Source: Desulfuromonadaceae bacterium (GTDB lineage Bacteria > Desulfobacterota > Desulfuromonadia > Desulfuromonadales > JAHYIW01). Taken from it: a stretch of 64,000 nucleotides of DNA. A program made the translations under genes and the position numbers. Positions 36,912-44,312 of the stretch are shown here, piece after piece (within the stretch, counting starts at the first letter, position 1; each line of letters opens with the position of its first letter). The DNA is taken from assembly GCA_019429445.1 (NCBI GenBank), contig JAHYIW010000008.1:42406-106405 (forward strand). Reading direction: 5' to 3'. The notes under the pieces were generated by a model. That model was given only the letters and a program-made list of their open reading frames with translations. It was not told where the DNA came from and did not search any database.

Positions 36912-37352
36912 ATGATGCCGAACCGAACGCTGATCATCGATGACGAACAGAGCATCCGCGCGACTTTGTCAATCGCTCTTCATGAGCGCGGGCATGAGAC
37001 TTCCGTTGCCGCGAGTACCGATAGCTGTCCGGTTCTCTGTCATGGCGAATGCTACTGCATTGGCAATGAGCTCTGCGCCAACTTTCTGGTCATCGATCAA
37101 AATCTGCCTGGTTGTAAAGGACTCGATTTTATCGAACACCTTGTGCACATCAAATGCAAAATTCCTCCTGGAAATTGTGCGGTCATGTCAGCTCACCTTG
37201 ATCTTTCCGAGCTGGAACAGGCCGATCGCCTCGGCTGCAAGATCCTGCACAAACCGGTAACATTCACCAAATTGAATCTCTGGCTTGACGAACGCGAGCC
37301 CCTGGTCGATCATTCCTCCCGATTGCTCCCGCTTCCCGCGTCGCAGGAGTAG
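36912..37352 (+). CDS. Cysteine-rich response regulator
   Basis: The 146-residue receiver keeps LIIDDEQSIR, phosphoacceptor Asp in FLVIDQNLPGCKGLDF, AVMSAH and ILHKPVTF. It carries nine cysteines, at positions 39, 43, 47, 49, 55, 68, 82, 89 and 109. The first five sit in an insertion between helix 2 and the phosphorylation strand (DSCPVLCHGECYCIGNELC), so they could bind a metal or Fe-S cluster or respond to redox state. I recall similar Cys receivers in Geobacter relatives, but no function is established. The start could be either of two adjacent ATG codons. It ends before a terminator. Confidence 0.78.
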   Translation: MMPNRTLIIDDEQSIRATLSIALHERGHETSVAASTDSCPVLCHGECYCIGNELCANFLVIDQNLPGCKGLDFIEHLVHIKCKIPPGNCAVMSAHLDLSELEQADRLGCKILHKPVTFTKLNLWLDEREPLVDHSSRLLPLPASQE

Positions 37353-37390
37353 GCTGTTTGTAGACACTCACCGCCAGTTTCAACTTAGTA

Positions 37391-37431
37391 AAAGGCCCTG
37401 CTGTTCGCTGCGACAGCAGGGCCTTCACTTT
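37391..37431. terminator. Bidirectional terminator between converging operons
   Basis: AAGGCCCTGCTGT pairs with ACAGCAGGGCCTT around an 8-base loop. The plus side has a broken T-run; the minus side reads TTTTAC. It separates the receiver cluster from the converging cytochrome gene. Confidence 0.85.
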
Positions 37432-37455
37432 ATCTACCGGAATTGCGTTATCCCT

Positions 37456-38913
37456 TTATTTGCCCAGCAAAGTGCGGAGAATTTCCGGATTTTCCTCCTC
37501 CTCGGCAAGAATGGTGTGACAGGTATCGCAATTCATCGAGATCACCTCACCACTTGGCGCTTCGTGCTCTTCATTGTGACAACGGAAGCAACCGAGATCA
37601 TTGGCATGCCCGATATTACTTGCATAGGATTCCCACTGCACACCCATCTCCGGGAAGACATTCTGCTGATAAGCTGCCTGCACCCCGGCAATCGCCTGGT
37701 CAACTTTGGCCCGATCATTGGCGTAGATAGCGGCATAATTTTTCTTGTAGAACTCGGTCAGCCCGTTAGCAATCGCTGTGCGCGCCTCATCCTGGGTAGC
37801 AAATTCCTTGTTCGTGACAATCTGCATCGCCTGTTGTTTGATAAAGGGCAGAGAGTTCGGAATATCCTTGCTCAGGAGCATCTCGTCAATCGCTTTGTCT
37901 GCCGGTAAAAAGACGTGACTCGGACGGTTATGACAATCCATACAATCCATTGTTCGTTCTTGCAGATGGGTCGCTGCGGCCAGTTGTTCGTCCGCTTCGG
38001 GAGAGCGATAAGTTACCAGTTTGCCCATTTCGGTGCGCTGTGAAACTTCAGGAATGATCGTTCGCTGCCAGTCAGCGGCTTTGTAGGTGATTTCATTTTC
38101 CGGGGCGACGTGCCAGTGGATACCGTGCGATTTGGCGGCTTGGTCGCCAGCACTGCCGACCTTCATGAGGAGGACAGTTTTAACATGGGTGTTGTTCTCG
38201 TCAAGAAGAAACTTGTCCTTGATCACCAGCTTGTCGCCCAGAAATTTTTCCGGGCGATGACATTGCTCACAGGTGTCTCGCGCCGGGCGCAAGCCATGAA
38301 CCGGAGTTTCAATCGGGCGGGCAAAAGTATCTGCAACCACGGCGTAGAGTTGCCGGACACCAGAAATTTTGGATTTTACAAACCAGGAAGCGCCGGAGCC
38401 GATATGGCACTCAACGCAGTGCACACGCGAATGAGACGAATTTTGGTAAGCGGTGTACTCCGGGGTCATCGGCACATGGCAGACCTCGCCGCAAAAGGCA
38501 TTCGATTCCATGTAATGGTAGCCGCTGTAGGCCAAAAGACTGACGATGAACAGGTTTACCCCGGTCAGGAAGACCCCCAGGAAGACCAGTTTGCGAATTT
38601 TTTCGTAACCGGTTTCGTCGGCGAGCTTGTCACGAAAGTAGGCCAAGGTGAAAAGCTTGACGTCTTCCTGCCCTTTGGAGAAAAACAGTCCGAGCAGAAT
38701 AAGAACCAGTCCGCCGATAAAGCCAGGACCGAGGATCATGTAAATCGCCCCGGCAACATACGGATTTTCAATGTGCAGAATCAGATCATAAAGCACTGCG
38801 CCAATCAGAAATGGAGCAATAACGGTTACAATCATCGCTCCCAGTAAGGCAATGCGGCTATGAGCAATGCCCTTGATAAAGGCCTTCGGAATATCGCTGA
38901 GTGTTGTCGCCAT
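37456..38913 (-). CDS. NapC/NirT-family multihaem inner-membrane cytochrome c (ImcH-like layout)
   Basis: The 485-residue protein has three transmembrane helices in the first 140 residues (IALLGAMIVTVIAPFLIGAV; ILGPGFIGGLVLILLGLFF; VFLGVFLTGVNLFIVSLLAY) and then a periplasmic NapC/NirT-type domain. I see six c-haem sites: an unusual CX3CH (CGEVCH) followed by CVECH, CEQCH, CMDCH, CFRCH and CDTCH. Proteins of this kind take electrons from the menaquinol pool. Three helices plus a NapC domain is the layout reported for Geobacter ImcH, needed for high-potential extracellular acceptors. ImcH is said to have seven haems, so orthology is unproven. AGAGGAGAAA precedes the start. The CbcL-like gene lies upstream on the same strand. 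Confidence 0.85.
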   Translation of the reverse strand: MATTLSDIPKAFIKGIAHSRIALLGAMIVTVIAPFLIGAVLYDLILHIENPYVAGAIYMILGPGFIGGLVLILLGLFFSKGQEDVKLFTLAYFRDKLADETGYEKIRKLVFLGVFLTGVNLFIVSLLAYSGYHYMESNAFCGEVCHVPMTPEYTAYQNSSHSRVHCVECHIGSGASWFVKSKISGVRQLYAVVADTFARPIETPVHGLRPARDTCEQCHRPEKFLGDKLVIKDKFLLDENNTHVKTVLLMKVGSAGDQAAKSHGIHWHVAPENEITYKAADWQRTIIPEVSQRTEMGKLVTYRSPEADEQLAAATHLQERTMDCMDCHNRPSHVFLPADKAIDEMLLSKDIPNSLPFIKQQAMQIVTNKEFATQDEARTAIANGLTEFYKKNYAAIYANDRAKVDQAIAGVQAAYQQNVFPEMGVQWESYASNIGHANDLGCFRCHNEEHEAPSGEVISMNCDTCHTILAEEEENPEILRTLLGK

Positions 38914-39159
38914 CTTGATTTTCTCCTCTTTAAAATTATTTTCTGAAGCGGGATTTCGGAAGTAAGTATAAAATTATAATTATCTAATTTATAAGGAGTT
39001 TTTCTTAAAACGAACGGATGCTAACACTGCACAAGGTGGGCTGTCAATAAACTTCTGCGATCGTCAAGGAGTCAAAAGGAATGCGTCGCATGCCCCGCTC
39101 AAAGGCTGACGGCCTGTTTAATTGGTTGTTGCACGGACAGGAATCGCAATAAACGGGGG
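38914..39159 (-). promoter_or_regulatory. AT-rich leader and probable promoter of the NapC-type cytochrome
   Basis: About 245 bp separate the small two-helix gene from the cytochrome. The part nearest the cytochrome is very AT-rich, with several TATAAT-like boxes around 38970-38995 on the minus strand. No terminator follows the small gene, so read-through is also possible. Confidence 0.4.
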
Positions 39160-39381
39160 CTAAACTCTGTTGCGTAATATACGCATGATTAAAACCCCTA
39201 AAATTGTCAGACAGAGTCCGACGCAAACCAGCAAATAACCGATGGTATGTCCTTCACCCCATCCCCACAGATCTTTGCCTTTCATCAGCAGAATCAGAGC
39301 GATACCACAAAACGTTCCAACTCCACCGACAATATACACGACAATTGCGGCGACTGAAAAGAGCAGTTCCTTGTCTTTCAT
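39160..39381 (-). CDS. Small two-helix membrane protein
   Basis: The 73-residue protein contains two hydrophobic segments (VAAIVVYIVGGVGTFCGIAL and IGYLLVCVGLCLTILGVLIM) joined by a short polar loop KGKDLWGWGEGH, and a basic C-terminus. No family is recognised. It lies between the CbcL-like gene's terminator and the NapC-type cytochrome gene, so it may be an accessory subunit of either. The ribosome site is weak. Confidence 0.55.
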   Translation of the reverse strand: MKDKELLFSVAAIVVYIVGGVGTFCGIALILLMKGKDLWGWGEGHTIGYLLVCVGLCLTILGVLIMRILRNRV

Positions 39382-39401
39382 GGTACCCCAACAATAACGA
39401 T

Positions 39402-39437
39402 TGCGAAAAAGAAGGGGCTACCGTTCGGTAGCCCCCG
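39402..39437 (-). terminator. Terminator of the CbcL-like gene
   Basis: GGGGCTACCG and CGGTAGCCCC form a perfect 10-bp stem around a 2-base gap. On the minus strand it is followed by TTCTTTTTCG, 27 bp after the CbcL-like stop codon. Confidence 0.85.
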
Positions 39438-39464
39438 CAGAGTCATAACAACATTTGCCGCAGG

Positions 39465-41318
39465 CTAGAAATGATGTCCGCCGGCAGTGAAGGCATAAAT
39501 CATCAAGATCAGCAGGGCAATCCCGGTGAACAACGCCGCAAAACCAAAGCCCTTCAAGACAAAGTCGTAAACGACACCGCTCGGTTTTTCCTTGGCATAC
39601 TGTTCAAGAATGCCCTGCTCCTCATAACGTTTCCACTGATCGCCGCGTTCTTCAACGAACTCTTCCTTCGGCAGTTCGCCATTAAAGATAACAAAGTCCA
39701 TCGGGAACTTTTCGGGGCGTCCGTGAGTATTAAAGAAGTGGACGGTGAAGATGAAGCCGGTCGCCAGCAGGGCTTCGTCCGAATGGATGATTGTGGCGAC
39801 GTTGAAAACCCAACCGGGCAGGAACATCCCGAAAAACTCCGGAAACCAGAGCATCAACCCCGACCCACCGATGGCAAACATCCCCCAGAAGACGGCGAGG
39901 AAGTCGAATTTTTCCCAGTAGGTCCAGCGATCGAAGGTCGGTTTTGGCCCGATGAACATGAACCAGCGAATCATGGCCGTGACGTCACGGACGTCACGCA
40001 AGTTGGGACAAAGCGATTCAGGCCCGAACAGGCGTCTGAAGAAGTCCGCTACCGATTCGAGTCGGTAAAAAAGGAACTTGATGCTCATCGCTATCGCGGC
40101 AAAAAAGTAGGCGAAGGTGATCACCGCACCGACGCGGTGCAAGAAGGCCGCAACCGGCGCTCCGCCGTAAAAATTCATCATGACCGTAGCCCATTCCTGC
40201 TCGGCGAATTTGAGCGGGATCCCGGTCAGTGACAACAGCAGGAAGCTGGTGATGACCAGCAGATGGAGGAAAATATGTAATTTGGTGAAACGGCGATAGA
40301 TTTTGTGGCCGTCAGGAAGGGAGTGACAGTGCCCGGCAATGAGGGCCACTTTCTTTTCACGGTTCTCGACAAAACCACGGAACATCCACAACAAGGTATG
40401 AATCCAGAAAACAGCAAAGGTCCCCACCAACAACCCGGTCATTGAAACATAGGTGTAGTAAAGGAGCGGATAGTTGGCCTTGTCGGTCATTTCTCCGTGC
40501 GGGTAGAACTTGATAAATTGAGCAGAGGAATTTTCGTGGCACGTGCCACAGATCGCAACCAGGTTTTCCGCGTTGAGGCTTGATTTTGGATCGCTATGCG
40601 GAAGAATGGAGTGCGCGGTGTGACAATCGGCGCAACCGGCCACCAGCTCAGGATAACCGAGTTCAAAGTTTTTGCCGTGGTAACTTTTCAGGTAAGTTTC
40701 AAACGCGATGTCGTAAACGCCATTCTTTTTCATCAACTTTTCATCAGCATGACATTTCTGGCAAACATCCGTGTGAAAAGCACGGACCCGATGGTCCTGG
40801 GCATTGCCGATTTCTTTGATGTCGTGAAGGTTATGGCAATCGAGGCAGGCCGCTGAATCAAAGTTCCCCCCGCTGACAGCTTTCCCGTGAATGGATTGCT
40901 GATACTCCTCGGACACCCCATCATGGCATTCGGCGCATTTTGCGCTGGCGATTCGTTTGTCGCCCTTCCATGGCTGCTGGGAATGAATCGTTGCGTGGCA
41001 GGTGGCGCAACCGATTTCGTTCAACATGTGCACGCTTGAGTAGTGCTCCGCCGTCTCTTTCTTGTGGCAACGCACGCACTTCACCGGGCCGGGCATCAAT
41101 TCACCCTCCTGGTGCAGCTCAACATTTATCAGTTCAACGTGACAGGCAACACAGCCATTGGAACCGTGAACCGAAGCCGCGAACTCCTCAGCAGAAACCA
41201 CATCACCATGACATTCAAGGCAGGTCTCGGCCCCGGCAGCAAGATGCTGACCGGCCAGTGCCTGAGAACTCAACAAAAATGGAATACATAGCGCAACAAG
41301 CAACCGGGTCATCCTCAT
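39465..41318 (-). CDS. cbcL: CbcL-like cytochrome b/c fusion with nine c-haem sites
   Basis: The 617-residue protein starts at ATG 41318, behind AAAGGAGAT, with a Sec signal peptide (MRMTRLLVALCIPFLLSSQA). The periplasmic N-terminal part has nine CXXCH motifs: CLECH, CVACH, CVRCH, CATCH, CAECH, CLDCH, CQKCH, CADCH and CGTCH. From about residue 310 a HydC/FdnI-type cytochrome b domain follows with four or more helices and candidate haem b histidines (KLHIFLHLLVITSFLLLS, LHRVGAVITFAYFFAA, IIHSDEALLATGFIFTVHFF). Nine c-haems fused to a dihaem b domain is the described design of Geobacter CbcL, the quinol oxidase used with low-potential acceptors. It is transcribed alone up to a terminator. Confidence 0.9.
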   Translation of the reverse strand: MRMTRLLVALCIPFLLSSQALAGQHLAAGAETCLECHGDVVSAEEFAASVHGSNGCVACHVELINVELHQEGELMPGPVKCVRCHKKETAEHYSSVHMLNEIGCATCHATIHSQQPWKGDKRIASAKCAECHDGVSEEYQQSIHGKAVSGGNFDSAACLDCHNLHDIKEIGNAQDHRVRAFHTDVCQKCHADEKLMKKNGVYDIAFETYLKSYHGKNFELGYPELVAGCADCHTAHSILPHSDPKSSLNAENLVAICGTCHENSSAQFIKFYPHGEMTDKANYPLLYYTYVSMTGLLVGTFAVFWIHTLLWMFRGFVENREKKVALIAGHCHSLPDGHKIYRRFTKLHIFLHLLVITSFLLLSLTGIPLKFAEQEWATVMMNFYGGAPVAAFLHRVGAVITFAYFFAAIAMSIKFLFYRLESVADFFRRLFGPESLCPNLRDVRDVTAMIRWFMFIGPKPTFDRWTYWEKFDFLAVFWGMFAIGGSGLMLWFPEFFGMFLPGWVFNVATIIHSDEALLATGFIFTVHFFNTHGRPEKFPMDFVIFNGELPKEEFVEERGDQWKRYEEQGILEQYAKEKPSGVVYDFVLKGFGFAALFTGIALLILMIYAFTAGGHHF

Positions 41319-41897
41319 CAAACGATCTCCTTTAGTTAGAAATTGAAAATACATATATTCAATATGAATAACAGTCGCGGGAATTAGCGGAAATGCCCGA
41401 AATTCCAAGAACAGACCTTGTCAGCTCGTCAAATAAAAAATGTCCGGAAAACTGAACTGACTATGCCAGCATTGGCACAATAAATTAGTGTGGATATATC
41501 ATATTCAGCCCATTAATCCTAGTTAAAATGACGAAGAATAATACCATAATCAAATCATAGCGCAACAAAAAACTGACACACAAAAACCATGTGTAATCAG
41601 ATAGTTGTTCCCCTGAAGAGGTGCCAATCCAGCAAGAAATACAGTTGAAGACAGGACTGCAAACGTCCGAGAATATTCGCGGTTTTAACGAGTTTCAGGT
41701 AAGCTGGCACTCATTTTCGGCCTGATTAGCTTTGTCTGCTTAAATATTTTTAGTGGTGGTGGCTTAAAAACTGCTCTCTGGTTTTACGCGAATTGTGGTA
41801 TGTTCGCCAGGGTGCGCATTTCCATAACCGTGCTATCCAAACCATTTCATGCATTTTTGCACAAGCATCGCCTTGCCTGGAGAATATTATTGGTGTC
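41319..41897. other. AT-rich divergent promoter region between the cytochrome and receiver genes
   Basis: About 580 bp without a gene, clearly more AT-rich than its surroundings. The first 100 bp should hold the promoter of the CbcL-like gene on the minus strand. TGGCACTCATTTTCGG near 41706 partly resembles a sigma-54 site (GG kept, GC changed). No hairpin of note is visible. Confidence 0.4.
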
Positions 41898-42257
41898 ATG
41901 ATGAAAATTCTTGTTGTTGATGATTCACTCTTCTCTCGTTTGCACACCTGCAAGCCTCTGCGCGAGGCGGGGTATGACCTTGTTGAGGCCACAGATGGCA
42001 TTGAGGGCCTGGCCGCAGTCGATAAACACCGGCCTGATTTCATTATTACCGACCTGTTGATGCCGAACCTTGATGGTATCGCTTTTCTGGCCGCACTCAA
42101 GGAACGTGGCAGCATGATACCGACACTGGTATTGACCGCTGACATTCAGGACAGCAAACGTCAACAATGTCTGGAGCTGGGAGCCAGAGGGTTTCTCTAC
42201 AAACCGGTCATGAAAGAAAAACTTTTAGAGGAAGTTGCCAAACTGTCTGATCTGTAG
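41898..42257 (+). CDS. CheY-like response regulator
   Basis: The 119-residue receiver has KILVVDDSLFSRLHTCK, phosphoacceptor Asp in FIITDLLMPNLDGIAFL, VLTADIQ and FLYKPVMKEKL. The start is at ATG 41898 or the adjacent ATG 41901; an in-frame ATG far upstream has no coding character. It begins a three-gene set with a CheC phosphatase and a PAS-GGDEF protein. The CheC likely dephosphorylates this or a similar receiver. Confidence 0.88.
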   Translation: MMKILVVDDSLFSRLHTCKPLREAGYDLVEATDGIEGLAAVDKHRPDFIITDLLMPNLDGIAFLAALKERGSMIPTLVLTADIQDSKRQQCLELGARGFLYKPVMKEKLLEEVAKLSDL

Positions 42258-42271
42258 AAAGGGCTTGACCG

Positions 42272-42880
42272 ATGCGAGTACCGAACGACGCACAACTTGA
42301 TGCGCTGAAAGAAATTGTCAATGTCGGTGTCGGACGAGCGGCGGCATCACTGAATGAACTCCTTGAGACCCACATTGAGCTTGATGTTCCTGCGGTATTG
42401 ATTCTTCATCCGGAACACATTGATCTTCAGTCAACATCGCTTGGCAGCGAACAGGTTGCCTGTGTCCGCTTGAACTTTGAAGGGTCGTTTGCCGGGACTG
42501 CCGCCCTGCTCTTCCCACCGCAGAGCGCCATCAATCTGGTTAGCGCCTTAACGGGTAGTGACGAAGATGCGCTGCAGATGAATGCCGTGATGGCTGGAAC
42601 GCTCAGCGAAGTCGGTAATATCGTGATTAACGCCGTCATCGGTTCGATCGGCAACCTGCTGGAGCAAGCGTTTGAATACTCGCTGCCAAATTATCTCGAA
42701 GGGCATATTAAAGATCTGTTGCGTGCCCCGGATACGACCACCGAATATTCGATTCTGTTGATTCAAACTCACTTTCTGGCCAGCAACAAACAGATTGACG
42801 GGAACATTTATATTTTCTTCGAGGTGGGCTCTTTCGACGCATTGCTTGACTCTATCGACAACATCCTTGGAGCTTCCTGA
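42272..42880 (+). CDS. cheC: CheC-family phosphatase
   Basis: CheC proteins remove phosphate from CheY-P. The 202-residue protein contains two copies of the active-site helix pattern with Glu and Asn: DALKEIVNVGVGRAAASLNE (D-x3-E-x2-N) and GTLSEVGNIVINAVIGSIGN (E-x2-N; the first position is Gly, so this site may be weaker). It sits directly after a CheY-like receiver, fitting a receiver-phosphatase pair outside a full chemotaxis operon. Confidence 0.85.
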   Translation: MRVPNDAQLDALKEIVNVGVGRAAASLNELLETHIELDVPAVLILHPEHIDLQSTSLGSEQVACVRLNFEGSFAGTAALLFPPQSAINLVSALTGSDEDALQMNAVMAGTLSEVGNIVINAVIGSIGNLLEQAFEYSLPNYLEGHIKDLLRAPDTTTEYSILLIQTHFLASNKQIDGNIYIFFEVGSFDALLDSIDNILGAS

Positions 42881-42886
42881 CCCGGT

Positions 42887-43903
42887 ATGGCTGGCGATCG
42901 CTTCCGTGACATACATTTCTTAATGCTCGATCATGTACCCATCGGCCAATTAGTTCTCGACCGCAACTACACCGTCCTCTTCTGGAATCGCTGTCTGGAA
43001 ATCTGGACCGATATTTCCCGCAACACCATCGTCGGCACCAGCCTCTTCGATCATTTTCCCCACTTACTTGCCAACAAATACCATGCACGCATCACGTCGG
43101 TTTTGACCAACGGACTCCCGGAAACATTCTCGGCGCAATTACACCCCCATTTTTTTGCAGCACCGTTGCCCGGTAACAAATTGCGCGTATTTCAGACGAC
43201 GATCGCCGCACTTCCGGCTGGCGATGGCAATTACGCCCTCTTCTCCATTCAGGATGTCACCAGTTTGATGGAAGCAATCAGCACCCATCAACTGGCTCTG
43301 CGCCGGACTCGTGCCGAGGTGGAAATGCGCCGTGCTGCCGAAAAAAGGCTTCTTGGTCGAACGGATGAGTTACAGCAGCTCAACCAGGCATTGAAAGAAA
43401 AAGCAACCCGTGATGGCCTGACCGGACTCTACAATCACCGCCACTTTCACCTGATGCTGCAACGCGACTTTCTGCTCGCTCGACGCGATGGCACAGATCT
43501 CGGCTGTTTGATTATTGATCTTGATTTTTTTAAAAAAGTCAATGACACCCACGGTCACCCGTGCGGTGACAGTATTTTGCGGGAATTTGGTGAGTTGTTG
43601 CTGCATCGCACCCGTAGCAGTGACTTCGTCGCGCGCTACGGTGGGGAGGAATTTGCGATCCTGCTGACCAATACTTCTCTGGATGGAACGGTAACTTTTG
43701 CAGAAATGTTACGCAATGTCATTGCCGAACACGTTTTCAGATATGGTGCGACCAGAATCCAGTTGACTTGCAGTATCGGCGTTGCCTCACGACTCGCGCA
43801 CCTGCCCAGCTATCCCAAAGAGTTACTTTCTTTCGCTGACCGGGCTCTTTACCAAGCTAAAGCGCTGGGACGCAATCGCACCGAGAGCTTCGTCCTGCCG
43901 TAA
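42887..43903 (+). CDS. PAS-GGDEF diguanylate cyclase
   Basis: The 338-residue soluble protein has an N-terminal PAS domain (residues about 10-125; MLDHVPIGQLVLDRNYTVLF), a short coiled-coil linker (about 125-170), and a GGDEF domain. The active site GGEEF is intact (VARYGGEEFAILLTN), with DGLTGLYNHRHF and IDLDFFKKVNDTHGHPCGDS. An inhibitory I-site RxxD (RSSD) lies five residues before GGEEF, so product feedback by c-di-GMP is likely. It follows the CheY-CheC pair closely and is probably co-transcribed. Confidence 0.92.
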   Translation: MAGDRFRDIHFLMLDHVPIGQLVLDRNYTVLFWNRCLEIWTDISRNTIVGTSLFDHFPHLLANKYHARITSVLTNGLPETFSAQLHPHFFAAPLPGNKLRVFQTTIAALPAGDGNYALFSIQDVTSLMEAISTHQLALRRTRAEVEMRRAAEKRLLGRTDELQQLNQALKEKATRDGLTGLYNHRHFHLMLQRDFLLARRDGTDLGCLIIDLDFFKKVNDTHGHPCGDSILREFGELLLHRTRSSDFVARYGGEEFAILLTNTSLDGTVTFAEMLRNVIAEHVFRYGATRIQLTCSIGVASRLAHLPSYPKELLSFADRALYQAKALGRNRTESFVLP

Positions 43904-43935
43904 AACCAGGGCTCGCCAGCGGAAAACAGAGAGCA

Positions 43936-44172
43936 TCAGTTCTTGCGCCGTTTTGCATTCCAATAGTGCGGTTCTATCTCGCTATTGAAGCGCTCGACAA
44001 ATTCATCGAGTTGTTCTTCCGTCAGGGCGACACCGCCGCCCGGCAGGTCAACGTAGGGATCGCGATGGGCAATCAAACGATCAAACATCATCCAGGCCGT
44101 TGCAACATCCCGATGACAAAAGGAAATCAAGCGGGTAACGACGTCCTGATCGTGAAAAGGTTGCATCGTCAT
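43936..44172 (-). CDS. Hypothetical small acidic protein
   Basis: The 78-residue frame starts at ATG 44172 behind AGAGGTG; a GTG two codons earlier is less well spaced. The sequence is helical and soluble (HDQDVVTRLISFCHRDVATA, ALTEEQLDEFVERFNSEIEP) with a basic tail NAKRRKN. No family is recognised. It stands alone between the diguanylate cyclase and the U32 gene. Confidence 0.55.
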   Translation of the reverse strand: MTMQPFHDQDVVTRLISFCHRDVATAWMMFDRLIAHRDPYVDLPGGGVALTEEQLDEFVERFNSEIEPHYWNAKRRKN

Positions 44173-44312
44173 AATCACACCTCTTTCTCCAACTATCTGA
44201 ATAACAGTTAACCATAAAACCTGTTTAATTCAAGATCGGCGGGAAAAGGCTGGGCAGGGGCTAAGGGTTGTGCGTGGCGTTAAAGAAATCTCCGTCAGGC
44301 TTGATGACGAAG

